From positions 1 through 64,000 of the forward strand of contig JADHXQ010000002.1 of NCBI GenBank assembly GCA_016782885.1: DNA of 64,000 bases, given 5' to 3'. Positions 1 through 8,871 of this stretch are shown in pieces. Below the pieces are notes generated by a model. That model was not told where the DNA came from and did not search any database. It saw only the letters and a program-made list of their open reading frames with translations. The position numbers and the translations under genes are program-made. This DNA comes from Phycisphaerae bacterium (GTDB lineage: Bacteria; Planctomycetota; Phycisphaerae; SM23-33). Each line of letters starts with the position of its first letter. Within the stretch, counting starts at the first letter, position 1.

Positions 1-1298
1 AGTTCCAGAACCGTCGGAAGGATATCGACGAAGTGCCCGGGATTATGTCGCAACTTGCCCGACGCTTTGAGGCCCGCGGGCCAATGCACGATCAGCGGCG
101 ATGCGATACCGCCCTCGTGCACCCACGACTTGTGCATGCGGAACGGCGTGTTGGACGCCGTCGACCAGCCCGGACCGAGGCACAGGTGCGAACGCCACGA
201 ACCGGGCGCCGCGGATGGATCGTGCCCGTCGCTGCGGATCATCTGTTCGGCGCTGGCGCCATTGTCAGACAGGAACATTATCACGGTGTTCTCCAACGCG
301 CCCATTGACTTGAGCTTGTCCAGAACGCGTCCGATCTCGCGGTCCATGCGATCGATCATGGCCGCGTGAATCGCCATCTTGGCGGCCTGGAAACTCTTCT
401 GGACGTCGGTCAGTTCCTTCCAGGGTATTGCCCGGCCGGCCTCGCCGGGACCGATGCGTTTGGCGAGGTCCGCTTCCTTGAGATTCCATCCGGGTTTGAC
501 GTCCGGTTGGAGCGGGGAAAGTGCGCAGTTAACGATCCCCATATCGCTCATCCGCTTGAATCGTTCGGCACGCACGGCGTCCCAGCCTTTATCGTACTTG
601 CCCTTGTAGCGGTCGATGTCTTTCTGCAGCGCGTGCAGCGGGAAGTGCGGCGAGGTGAACGCCAGGTAGTGGAAGAACGGTTTGTCTTTGTGCTTTGCGG
701 CGTGCTGGGTCAGGCACTCCAATGCGTGGTCGGCTATGGCGATCGTCGCGTAGTAGCCCTCGTCCGGTTTGACGCCCGGAAGCTTCTTGTCGTCCTTCCA
801 ATGGAGCGTCGGCGAAAAGAAGCGGTTCTGATCCTTGAGGTAATAGGACTTGTCGAATCCGCCGTCGCGAACGGGCATGGGCGCCCCGCCGATATGCCAC
901 TTGCCCGAATGGTAGCAGCGATACCCCGCCGGTTTGAGGTAATGCGGCGCCAGTCGCGTCCAGGCCGGAAGCTTGCCCCGCGGCGGGTCCATGCGAATCT
1001 GCTGAGCGTAGTACCCGGTGAGCAGGCACGACCGCGAAGGCCAGCACCGCCCCGTCGAGTAAAACTGCGTAAACTTCAAACCGCCGGCCGCCAGCTTGTC
1101 CAGGTTGGGAGTCGCGATCTCCCCGCCGTAGCAGCCCGCGTCGGAAAAGCCCATGTCGTCGGCGAGGATGATCAGAAAATTAGGCTTGCCCGCTTTCTTA
1201 TCCACAACCCCATGAGCAATGCTCAAACTAAATGCCCCAGAGCCAATAGCGATGGACGCAAGAAACCCTCTCCGCGTTAGTTTGCGATTGGTCATCAT
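1..1298 (-). CDS. Sulfatase, Tat-exported, C-terminus cut by window edge
   Basis: Family S1 (arylsulfatase-like) sulfate ester hydrolase, probably periplasmic. Reading right to left from 1298, the frame stays open to the window edge, giving about 432 residues; the last part (usual length 450-520) lies outside. The N-terminus has a twin-arginine signal (LTRRGFLAS) followed by a hydrophobic stretch. The metal-binding start of the fold reads NFLIILADDMG, and the formylglycine motif CWPSR has its cysteine at residue 85. A GKWH motif and FLSDNGA follow. AGGAG lies a few bases before tandem ATGs at 1298 and 1295; I chose the first. It is divergent from the small ORF at 1423. The family is clear; the natural substrate is unknown. 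Confidence 0.92.
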   Translation of the reverse strand, partial: MMTNRKLTRRGFLASIAIGSGAFSLSIAHGVVDKKAGKPNFLIILADDMGFSDAGCYGGEIATPNLDKLAAGGLKFTQFYSTGRCWPSRSCLLTGYYAQQIRMDPPRGKLPAWTRLAPHYLKPAGYRCYHSGKWHIGGAPMPVRDGGFDKSYYLKDQNRFFSPTLHWKDDKKLPGVKPDEGYYATIAIADHALECLTQHAAKHKDKPFFHYLAFTSPHFPLHALQKDIDRYKGKYDKGWDAVRAERFKRMSDMGIVNCALSPLQPDVKPGWNLKEADLAKRIGPGEAGRAIPWKELTDVQKSFQAAKMAIHAAMIDRMDREIGRVLDKLKSMGALENTVIMFLSDNGASAEQMIRSDGHDPSAAPGSWRSHLCLGPGWSTASNTPFRMHKSWVHEGGIASPLIVHWPAGLKASGKLRHNPGHFVDILPTVLE

Positions 1299-1422
1299 TA
1301 AATCTCCTGGCGGTTGCTAAGTATTGCGAGCATCATATCCGTTCTCGCGATCATCTTCGAGTCTCTGTCTCTCCACGACGCGCCCCTTGCCTGATAACGA
1401 GCAATATGCGAGGATGCGACAT

Positions 1423-1677
1423 ATGAAATCATCACTTCTTATTATCGCCGCGCCCGTGCTGACGTTTGGGAAGATGGACCTCCAACCGCGCAGGGCGATC
1501 CAATCGGGCGTACTGAAAACGCTCCGCGGCAGGATCGCAGACGATACGGACTTCGACCGCGATTACCTGGGGCGCAAAAAACTGAGGTTTGACCATTGCG
1601 GCGCGATGGCCCTGCCGTACCGCAAGCCCCAGCCGATCCGGCTGGAGCTGCACAAGAAGATTATCAACTCCGATTAG
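1423..1677 (+). pseudogene. Short ORF, possible internally deleted gene remnant
   Basis: An 84-residue frame begins with a signal-peptide-like start (MKSSLLIIAAPVLTFG) and continues directly into a basic, codon-biased tail (DTDFDRDYLGRKKLRF... to KKIINSD). The third-base G/C preference in the tail looks like genuine coding sequence. The protein seems too short for an exported enzyme, so the simplest reading is an N-terminus joined to the C-terminus of a larger gene by internal deletion. A weak AGGA precedes ATG 1423. Its TAG overlaps the TAA of the convergent ThuA-like gene by two bases. I do not recognise the family, and an intact small secreted protein remains possible. Confidence 0.4.
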
Positions 1678-2681
1678 CCTCTCCGCGGCGCCAGCACGCA
1701 CAGCCCGGCCAGTACGCTTGCCAGAATGATCGCCGTGGTCGATTTCTTCGATGCGGTCTTGAGTTTCCAGGTGACCTTGTCGGCGGGGACGATGCTCACC
1801 TTATCCTTGGTCGGGAATTCCTTGGGAATCGCGATAGTGACCTTGCCCGTTGCGCAGAATTCCGTTCCGCGGGCGAATATCGTCTGGAACCCGACGCACT
1901 GGATCGCATCGAGCGAACCGACGTGTCCGAGCGTGATGTGGCAAACTGTACCCTTGCCGTATTTGATGATCATAACCTGCGGTTCGTCAACCTTCGTCTG
2001 CTTGCAGGGCGCCGAGGCCAGAACGGTGACGTTCTTGCAGGGCCCGCGCATCGAATTGTACATCTCTTCTTTGGCGTGCTTCCAGCCCGAGGGGATGCCC
2101 TTCATGATCGGATGGTCCGGCGCCTCGGTGTTGATCGGATACTCCCACGAGCCGCCGTGCGAGCCGGAGCGGCCTTTGGGGGCCGGATCGGGCGCCCACT
2201 TGCCGTCTTTCTTACGCATCAGACAACCGCTCTTGGGGTTCCGCCCGCCCCAACCGCCGACGGCGATTATCTCGTTATAGGCGGGCCAGTCGTTCGACGA
2301 GTTGTCGGCCGCGTGGACGGGTACAAAACCGCCGCCCTCTTTCATGAACTTTTCAAACTCTTTCCTGCGCTCTTCGGGCCAGCGGCACTTTCCGCCATCG
2401 TTGTAGTTGCTGACCACCACGTCGTACTTGGCGAACTCGGGCTTCCATGCGGCCCAGTCTTCGGCCTTGCCCTTGTTGCCGGGCAGAGTCGAAACTGCCA
2501 CGGTGAACCGCCCGGTCGCCTCCAGGGTCGCCTTCATGGGAGGCGTCATCTTCTTCCAGTTGTGGTTGTTCTGCCCGTCAATGATCAGGACCTTGACCTT
2601 TTCGGCGGCGCCGGCTGAAGAAACGAGGCTTGCGACCAGAGCGGGGAGCACGATGGACAGAATCACAATTCGCTTTGACAT
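1674..2681 (-). CDS. Exported ThuA-like domain protein with C-terminal membrane anchor
   Basis: This 335-residue protein has an N-terminal signal peptide (to about residue 25) and a ThuA/trehalose-utilisation-like (class I glutamine amidotransferase-like) domain starting KVKVLIIDGQNNHNW. It contains GGGFVPVHAADNS and a terminal TLGHVGSLDAIQ segment typical of planctomycete ThuA proteins. The last 22 residues form a hydrophobic helix ending in RRG, like a sorting or anchor tail. Members of this family occur beside sulfatases, sugar dehydrogenases and DUF1080 proteins; their reaction is not established. A purine-rich AAAGGCGAG precedes the ATG. It is divergent from the FG-GAP/DUF1080 gene at 2857. 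Confidence 0.85.
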   Translation of the reverse strand: MSKRIVILSIVLPALVASLVSSAGAAEKVKVLIIDGQNNHNWKKMTPPMKATLEATGRFTVAVSTLPGNKGKAEDWAAWKPEFAKYDVVVSNYNDGGKCRWPEERRKEFEKFMKEGGGFVPVHAADNSSNDWPAYNEIIAVGGWGGRNPKSGCLMRKKDGKWAPDPAPKGRSGSHGGSWEYPINTEAPDHPIMKGIPSGWKHAKEEMYNSMRGPCKNVTVLASAPCKQTKVDEPQVMIIKYGKGTVCHITLGHVGSLDAIQCVGFQTIFARGTEFCATGKVTIAIPKEFPTKDKVSIVPADKVTWKLKTASKKSTTAIILASVLAGLCVLAPRRG

Positions 2682-2856
2682 TTTTATCTCGCCTTTCGTT
2701 GAATGTTTTCGATCTCTATCGGCAAGTCGCCCTCCGGGACGCTCCTGGGCGGTGCGACTATCCTGACAGCATACGTAATGGCTCCCCTGCGAGGCAAGCA
2801 GCTTCTAGGCGCGAAGGCTCCGAGCCTGTAGGCTAATGCGACACAAGGAGAACACC

Positions 2857-4611
2857 ATGAACAGGTACAAACGTCCGGCAAGCTGCAATCTTGCGATAAT
2901 TGTCGCCATAGGACTGCTTTCGGCGGCCGCGAGCGGGGAAGTGAAGTTCAGGAAGATCGTGGTCGACACGTCCTTTCGGTCTGAAGGAGTTGCCACCGGC
3001 GACGTCAATCACGACGGTAAGCTCGACATCTTCGCCGGGGATTTCTGGTACGAGGCGCCGCAATGGAAACCTCACGAACTCCATGCCGTCAGGAAGTACA
3101 ATCCATCCAAGGGATACAGCAAGTGCTTCGCTAATTTCTCCGACGACGTCAACGGCGACGGGTGGATCGATTCTATCGTGATCGAAGGATGGAGCAATTG
3201 TCCGGCGAAGTGGTACGAGAACCCCCAAGGCAAACCCGGCCACTGGAAAGAGCACCTGATAACCAAGTCCGCGGGCAACGAAACGCCCCTGTATGGCGAC
3301 CTGCTGGGTTCGGGCAAACCGGTGGCGATATTTTCCGCGAACAGGAAGGTCTCCTGGTACGCCCCGCCGCGTAACTCGAAGGCAACCGAATGGGCCAGGC
3401 ACGATGTAAACTCCGCCAAAGACGCCCATGTAGCCACCGGACATACTTTCGGCTTCGGCGACGTCAACGGCGACGGGCGCCGCGACATCCTCACCGCCAA
3501 AGGCTGGCTCGAGGCCCCCGAAGATCGCACGCGGCGCGATTGGACCTTACACAAAGTGGACTTCGGCGACCGCAGCGCAAACCTGATCACGCACGATTTC
3601 GACGGCGACGGCGACGCCGACGTGCTGTCGAGTTCCGCGCACGGATACGGGATATGGTGGCACGAGCAGATCAAGTCCGACGGTGAGGCCACCTGGAAAA
3701 GACACGAGATATTCAAGGAATTCTCGCAGACGCACGCGATTATCCTGGCCGACATGAACGGCGACGGGCGGATGGACTTCGTCACGGGCAAGCGGTATTT
3801 CGCACACAACGGCAGGGACCCAGGCGGAAAGGAACCGGTGGTGCTCTACTGGTTCGAGCGGACCGGACCGAAAAAAGGAGCCCCGAAGTTCATCCCGCAC
3901 AAGATCGAAGGCGGCACGGGCGTGGGCACGCAGTTTGAAGTCGTCGACATGAACGGCGACAAGCGCCTCGATATCGTTATCTCCAACAAGAAAGGCGTTC
4001 ACGTGTTCATGCAGACCGCCGGAGCACCCGCGGCGCCCGCGGGAAAAGCGATCGCCCTGTTCGACGGTAAGACTTTCGACGGATGGGAAGGCAATCTGAA
4101 AGCCTTCCGGATCGAGGACGGCGCGATCGTCGGCGGGGGGCTAAAAGAGCGAGTCGCGCGAAACGAGTTCCTCTGCACGAAGAAGCGTTACGCGGACTTC
4201 GAACTTCGCCTCAAGTGCAAGCTCGTGGGCAAGGGCGCCAACGCGGGCATCCAGTTCCGCACCGAGCGGATACCCAACCACCACGAGGTCTCAGGCTACC
4301 AGGCCGACATGGGCGGAAGGAACAATTTCTACTGGGGAGCGCTGTACGACGAGTCGCGCCGCCGAAAGATACTCGCAAAACCCGACAAGGCGACACTGGC
4401 CAAGGCGCTTAAAGAAAACGAGTGGACCGAGTACGTTATCCGCTGTGTCGGGCCGAAGATTCAACTCTTCCTCAACGGCGTGAAGACCGTGGACTACACC
4501 GAAGGCAACGCAAAAATCGCCCGAACCGGTATCATCGGACTGCAGATCCACGGCGGAGGGCCCACCGAAGCGTGGTACAAGGACATCACGATCAAGGTTC
4601 TTGGACAGTAG
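2857..4611 (+). CDS. FG-GAP repeat protein with C-terminal DUF1080 (3-keto-disaccharide hydrolase) domain
   Basis: Exported protein of 584 residues. After a signal peptide there are six FG-GAP/VCBS-type calcium-binding repeats (DVNHDGKLD, DVNGDGWID, DVNGDGRRD, DFDGDGDAD, DMNGDGRMD, DMNGDKRLD), which should form a beta-propeller over about residues 20-385. The last 190 residues, from IALFDGKTFDGWEG, are a DUF1080 concanavalin-like domain; some members hydrolyse 3-keto-glycosides, others probably bind glycans. The start at 2857 has AAGGAG seven bases upstream; an in-frame ATG at 2836 lacks this. It is divergent from the ThuA-like gene and convergent with prfB. The role in exported saccharide processing is inferred. 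Confidence 0.88.
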   Translation: MNRYKRPASCNLAIIVAIGLLSAAASGEVKFRKIVVDTSFRSEGVATGDVNHDGKLDIFAGDFWYEAPQWKPHELHAVRKYNPSKGYSKCFANFSDDVNGDGWIDSIVIEGWSNCPAKWYENPQGKPGHWKEHLITKSAGNETPLYGDLLGSGKPVAIFSANRKVSWYAPPRNSKATEWARHDVNSAKDAHVATGHTFGFGDVNGDGRRDILTAKGWLEAPEDRTRRDWTLHKVDFGDRSANLITHDFDGDGDADVLSSSAHGYGIWWHEQIKSDGEATWKRHEIFKEFSQTHAIILADMNGDGRMDFVTGKRYFAHNGRDPGGKEPVVLYWFERTGPKKGAPKFIPHKIEGGTGVGTQFEVVDMNGDKRLDIVISNKKGVHVFMQTAGAPAAPAGKAIALFDGKTFDGWEGNLKAFRIEDGAIVGGGLKERVARNEFLCTKKRYADFELRLKCKLVGKGANAGIQFRTERIPNHHEVSGYQADMGGRNNFYWGALYDESRRRKILAKPDKATLAKALKENEWTEYVIRCVGPKIQLFLNGVKTVDYTEGNAKIARTGIIGLQIHGGGPTEAWYKDITIKVLGQ

Positions 4612-4642
4612 GCTTGGCGGATTGATCCGTTTACCGTCCGTT

Positions 4643-5783
4643 CTATTTGGCCTTATCGCCCGCCGGTGTGCTGAGGTGTCTACCGGCACGGTGGCGGAGG
4701 TAGGCGTCGATGAACTCCTGGATATCACCGTCGAGAACCTTGTCGGTATGGGGTGATTTGAGTTCGGAGCGTTCGTCGCGCACCAGTTGGTAGGGATACA
4801 GGACGTAGGAGCGTATCTGGTTACCAAAGGCGATTTCCCCCTTGTCACCGTACGATTTCGCCAGTTCGGCGTCCCGTTTGGCCTGTTCGTGCTGGTAGAG
4901 TTTCGCCGCGAGCATCTTCTTTGCCGATGCGCGATTCTTATGCTGAGACCGCTCGTTCTGGCATTGCACGACGATTCCGGTTGGCGTGTGCGTCAAGCGA
5001 ATCGCACTGTCGGTTTTGTTGACGTGCTGCCCGCCTGCTCCGCTGGCGCGGAAGGTGTCTTCGCGTACATCTTTTTCGTAGTCGATATCTATGTCGATAT
5101 CGTCGAGTTCCGGCAGGACGTTAACTGAAGCGAAGCTTGTGTGGCGGCGGTTTTGGGAGTCGTACGGGCTGATCCTGATCAGGCGATGAACTCCCCGTTC
5201 ACAGGACAGATATCCGTACGCATACGGGCCGTGAACCTGCAGGGTGATCGAGCGGATACCGGTCTCTTCACCGTCGGTGCGGTCGATTTCGTGGAATTTG
5301 TACCCGTTTCGCTCGAAGTAGCGAATGTACATCCTCATAAGCATTTCGGCCCAGTCGCAACTTTCGGTGCCCCCGGCGCCGGCATGTATTGAGAAGTAGC
5401 AACCGCCCTTGTCGTGCGGGCCGGACAGAAGCGTACGCAGTTCCAGGCGCTCCATTTCACCGCGGAGGGCCTGTTCCTGACCGGTCGCGTCCTGGAGATC
5501 TTCGTCACTACCGGCTTCGACCGCCAACTCGTACAGGATCTCCAGGTCTTCTATCCCGGTCAGAAGTTCGGTAACCGGGGAGACTACGGCTTTGAGAGTT
5601 TTCAGTTCCGCGATGATCGGCGCGGCGGCCTCCTGGTTGTCCCAGAATCCAGGCTCCGCCATCGTCTTTTCCAGTTCGACCATGCGGTTCTGCTGGCTGG
5701 GGACGTCAAAGAGAGTCCCGAATTGCGATTATCCGGGCGCTGAGGTTGTCGATTCGTTCTTTCAGTCCGTCAAGTTCCGGCAT
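4643..5783 (-). CDS. prfB: Peptide chain release factor 2, expressed by +1 programmed frameshift
   Basis: RF2 terminates translation at UGA and UAA. The gene is in two frames. ORF1 starts at ATG 5783 (AGGAG six bases upstream) and runs 25 codons to CTT TGA C, with the TGA at 5708-5706. ORF2 continues in the +1 frame from GAC at 5707 to 4643, for about 379 residues in total. This is the classical autoregulatory frameshift found in E. coli prfB, and ORF1 has the same length. The peptidyl-tRNA hydrolysis motif GAGGQHVN is intact. The stop-codon-recognition tripeptide reads SPY instead of the usual SPF. The CDS is join(complement(5709..5783),complement(4643..5707)) in sense order, and it is convergent with the DUF1080 gene. 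Confidence 0.95.
5702..5720 (-). promoter_or_regulatory. prfB programmed +1 frameshift site
   Basis: The slippery sequence is CTT TGA C with TGA at 5708-5706. Upstream, CGGGAC replaces the usual AGGGGG Shine-Dalgarno-like stimulator, with the normal three-base gap before CTT, so the stimulator is weakened. Low RF2 favours slippage and restores RF2 synthesis in known cases. Confidence 0.88.
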
Positions 5784-5842
5784 AGATAACTCCTGTGCGA
5801 ATCATACCCGTTTGACCGGTGCGTGACAATGCTCTTGCTTTA

Positions 5843-5873
5843 AGCTGTCAGCTATTAGCTGTCAGCTATCAGC
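5843..5873. repeat. Tandem 14-bp direct repeat
   Basis: AGCTGTCAGCTATT (5843-5856) is followed immediately by AGCTGTCAGCTATC (5857-5870) and AGC. The same AGCTGTCAGC word occurs at 17875, also between genes. It lies just upstream of the aldo/keto reductase. Confidence 0.7.
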
Positions 5874-5945
5874 ATGGCAGACTTGTCGGCGGGCGGAAAA
5901 TCTGTTACCGTGACCGTCGAACATGACGCTAAGGAGAATACTGCA

Positions 5946-6917
5946 ATGAAAACAATCACTTTTGGTCAGACTGGTGTCGATGTAAGCGCGATTTGCCTGG
6001 GTACGATGGAATTCGGAACAGCCATCTCCAAGGACAAATCATACGAAGTGCTGGACATGTATTTTGAAAATGGCGGCAGGTTTCTCGATACCGCCAACAT
6101 TTACGCCCACTGGCTCGAAGGTGGCAAGGGTGGAGATAGCGAGGCCTTCATCGGCCAGTGGATGCGCGACCGCGGTAACCGCGGCGAGATGTTCATCGCG
6201 ACGAAACTCGGTTTCGATATGCCCGGTGAGACTGGAACGCTTCGCCCCGACGCGATAAAATCAGAATGCGAATCGAGCCTCCAGCGCATGGGGATCGACA
6301 CCATCGACCTCTACTACGCCCACCGCGACGACCAGGAAACGCCTCTCGAAGAATCTCTCAAGGCGTTTGACGAACTGGTGGCGGGCGGTAAGGTCCGATT
6401 TCTCGGGGCCTCGAACTTCATGGCGTGGCGCCTGGAGAGGGCTCGCGACCTCTCGCGGGCAAACGGATGGGCCGAGTACTGCTGCCTCCAGCAGCGCCAT
6501 TCGTATCTGCGGCTTCAGGCCGGCACGACGTTTACGCCCCAGTTGACCATCAACGAGGACCTGATGGCTTACAGCCGGGCCGAGGGTTTTCCCATGCTCG
6601 CCTACACGCCGCTTCTGGGCGGATGCTACGTGCGCGAAGACCGACAGTTGCCCGCGCAATATCTGGGCGTCGATTCGGACAATCGCATTCAGGCCGCGCG
6701 AAAACTGGGCGGTCTGCTCGGCGCCACGCCGAACCAGATTGTCCTGGCCTGGATGATGCAGAGCGACCCGCCGATTATCCCCATTATCGCCACGGGCAAT
6801 CCCGAACACCTGCGGGAGAATCTGGCGGTTGAGAATCTGCAGCTTACCGCCGAGCAACTCGCGGAACTTGACGCCGCGGGGATATGCGGCGAACGAAATA
6901 TGGTCCTGATCAGTTAG
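5946..6917 (+). CDS. Aldo/keto reductase
   Basis: Cytosolic NAD(P)H-dependent carbonyl reductase of the AKR superfamily, 323 residues, matching the usual size for the subgroup. The catalytic tetrad is visible as Asp48 and Tyr53 (FLDTANIYAHW), Lys87 (IATKLGF) and His126 (DLYYAHRDD). GKVRFLGASNF is the usual sixth-strand motif. ATG 5946 has AAGGAG nine bases upstream; an in-frame ATG at 5874 overlaps the short repeat and has no ribosome site. The following sulfatase begins about 30 bases downstream, so the two may be co-transcribed. The substrate cannot be told from sequence; sugar or sugar-derived aldehyde is an inference from context. Confidence 0.93.
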   Translation: MKTITFGQTGVDVSAICLGTMEFGTAISKDKSYEVLDMYFENGGRFLDTANIYAHWLEGGKGGDSEAFIGQWMRDRGNRGEMFIATKLGFDMPGETGTLRPDAIKSECESSLQRMGIDTIDLYYAHRDDQETPLEESLKAFDELVAGGKVRFLGASNFMAWRLERARDLSRANGWAEYCCLQQRHSYLRLQAGTTFTPQLTINEDLMAYSRAEGFPMLAYTPLLGGCYVREDRQLPAQYLGVDSDNRIQAARKLGGLLGATPNQIVLAWMMQSDPPIIPIIATGNPEHLRENLAVENLQLTAEQLAELDAAGICGERNMVLIS

Positions 6918-6947
6918 TATTCGATTTCGTTCCTGGAGAATGATGTG

Positions 6948-8399
6948 ATGAACATGGAAGCAAGCGGTCCGGGCAGGCGGGATTTCATAAGGGCCGCCGG
7001 TCTGACCGTCGGCGCCGCGTCAATACATGGACTACTCCATGCCGCCGAGACCCGCGCCAGGAAAACGACAGGTCCCAATGTTGTATTCGTACTGGCAGAC
7101 CAGTGGCGCCGGCAGGCTGCCGGATACAGCGGCGACCCGAACGCCCTGACGCCGAATCTGGACAAACTCGCCGCCCGGAGCGTCAATCTCACGAACGCGG
7201 TTTCCACTTGTCCGGTATGCTCTCCGTATCGCGCGAGCCTGCTTACGGGGCAGTACCCGCTGACTCATGGCGTGTTTCTCAACGACGTGTGCCTCTCGCC
7301 CAAGGGCGCCACGCTGGCGGAGGCCTACGCACACGCCGGGTACGATACGGCATACATTGGCAAGTGGCACCTCGATGGGCACGGGAGGGCTTCGTATATA
7401 CCCAGAGAGCGGCGCCACGGGTTTGACTATTGGAAGGTCCTGGAGTGTACGCATAATTACAACCGGTCGTTCTACTACGCCGCGGACAGTAAGACCAGAC
7501 TCACGTGGTCCGGATACGACGTCCGGGCGCAGACTGACGACGCAAGGGCCTACATTCGCACCCGCGCCTCGGGGTCCAAGCCGTTTATCCTCGTCCTGTC
7601 ATTTGGCCCGCCGCACAACCCGTATCAAACCGCTCCGAAGAAATACCGCGAGTTGTACAATGACAAGAAACTCAAGCTCCGGGAAAATGTTCCGCCCTCC
7701 GCTCGGGGCAGGGCCCGCAAGGACCTTGCCGGTTACTACGCGCACATCTCGGCTTTGGACGCCTGTGTCGGCGACCTTCTGGACACCATCGACAAGGCCG
7801 GTATATCCGACAATACGATATTCGTCTTTACTTCGGATCACGGCGACATGCTGGGCTCCCGGGGCATGAGCAGAAAGCAGAAGCCCTGGGACGAGTCGAT
7901 CATGGTTCCATTCCTGCTGCGATATCCCGCCGCGAAGCCCAGGGCCATCGATATGCCGATCAGCACCCCTGACATCATGCCGACGCTGTTGGGGTTGAGC
8001 GGGATAAAGATTCCCAAGAGCGTTGAGGGTGTCGATTATTCCGGTGTATTGTCGGGCAGGGACCAACCGTCAAACGATGCCGCACTGATCATGTGTCCAT
8101 CGCCGTTTGGCGAGTGGTTCAGAGGGAAGGGTCGCGAGTTCCGGGGCATACGTACGCGGCGGTACACGTACGTTCGCGATCTCAAGGGTCCGTGGTTGCT
8201 CTACGACAATCAGCAGGATCCTTATCAGTTAAACAATCTCGCGGGCAAGGACGATTCCGCCGACCTGCAGAAACGGCTCGATTCACTGCTGGCCGGTAAA
8301 CTCCAGGCCGCCGGCGACGATTTCCTGCCCGGGACGAAGTACATCGACAAGTGGGGCTACAAGGTTAATTCACGCGGAACGGTTCCCTATACCAACTGA
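6948..8399 (+). CDS. Sulfatase, Tat-exported
   Basis: Exported S1-family sulfatase of 483 residues. It has a twin-arginine signal (PGRRDFIRAAG), a metal-site start NVVFVLADQW, and the formylglycine motif CSPYR with cysteine at residue 91 followed by ASLLTGQYP. GKWHLDGHG and FTSDHGDMLGS supply further active-site residues. An in-frame GTG at 6945 immediately precedes ATG 6948; I prefer the ATG, with GGAG about ten bases upstream. The C-terminal region contains YDNQQDPYQLNNLAG, the typical family end. It probably forms a unit with the aldo/keto reductase. Immediately downstream lies the hairpin-rich region at 8417. Confidence 0.93.
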   Translation: MNMEASGPGRRDFIRAAGLTVGAASIHGLLHAAETRARKTTGPNVVFVLADQWRRQAAGYSGDPNALTPNLDKLAARSVNLTNAVSTCPVCSPYRASLLTGQYPLTHGVFLNDVCLSPKGATLAEAYAHAGYDTAYIGKWHLDGHGRASYIPRERRHGFDYWKVLECTHNYNRSFYYAADSKTRLTWSGYDVRAQTDDARAYIRTRASGSKPFILVLSFGPPHNPYQTAPKKYRELYNDKKLKLRENVPPSARGRARKDLAGYYAHISALDACVGDLLDTIDKAGISDNTIFVFTSDHGDMLGSRGMSRKQKPWDESIMVPFLLRYPAAKPRAIDMPISTPDIMPTLLGLSGIKIPKSVEGVDYSGVLSGRDQPSNDAALIMCPSPFGEWFRGKGREFRGIRTRRYTYVRDLKGPWLLYDNQQDPYQLNNLAGKDDSADLQKRLDSLLAGKLQAAGDDFLPGTKYIDKWGYKVNSRGTVPYTN

Positions 8400-8416
8400 A
8401 GTGAGCGCAAAAAAAT

Positions 8417-8570
8417 GGCGACGCCCAGGTGGAGGGAGACCTAGACGTCGCCCAAAGCCGCATCCCTGATATGCAGGTGGAGGGAGACCTACATGCAATG
8501 GGGTGCAGCGGACAACCAATATCATGTCGGTCTATTTGGGCCAAAGCCCAACGACCCGGATAGACTATGA
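8417..8570 (+). ncRNA. Candidate structured RNA with paired GGAGGGAG-loop hairpins
   Basis: Hairpin 1 (8417-8452) has stem GGCGACG/CGTCGCC, then an inner AGGT/ACCT stem and loop GGAGGGAG (8431-8438). Hairpin 2 (8470-8495) has an outer TATG/CATG stem with the same inner stem and loop. Both share an identical 18-nt core (8426-8443 and 8474-8491), including a C.A mismatch just below the inner stem, while their outer stems differ in sequence yet still pair. Hairpin 3 (about 8522-8570) has contiguous GTCTAT and TTGGGC pairing with GCCCAA and ATAGAC. It begins 18 bases after the sulfatase stop, so it could be a 3' UTR or a separate RNA. No Rfam family is recognised; the strand is inferred from the purine-rich loops. 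Confidence 0.45.
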
Positions 8571-8740
8571 CCTAAAATAACCCAAACAGCATTATAACTC
8601 GGTGTTTGCGGCCTGCAAGCGTTAACCGATTTTTCTGATATTTTTTTGATTGTTCTCTTTCGCGACTAATATGCGAATCGGATGCCATTAACAACAATCC
8701 CGCTAGCAACTCGACCGCCGCGGGAGCGATGGCTGGCTGC

Positions 8741-8778
8741 TTGAGGCGCCCACCGGTGGTCGACCGGGGGCGCCTCAA
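8741..8778. terminator. Long GC-rich hairpin downstream of nrdJ
   Basis: TTGAGGCGCCC (8741-8751) pairs perfectly with GGGCGCCTCAA (8768-8778). After a one-base bulge, CCGGT (8753-8757) pairs with ACCGG (8763-8767) around a five-base loop. There is no T tract on either side, so termination is plausible but unproven. The rest of 8571-8871 shows nothing else recognisable. Confidence 0.4.
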
Positions 8779-8871
8779 TCCATGCCATGCAACTGACACC
8801 CCTCCCTGGGCGCCATACCATTACCATCGGAGCGGGAAACCGAAATCAAAACCCGTCTCCGTCCGGGATGT

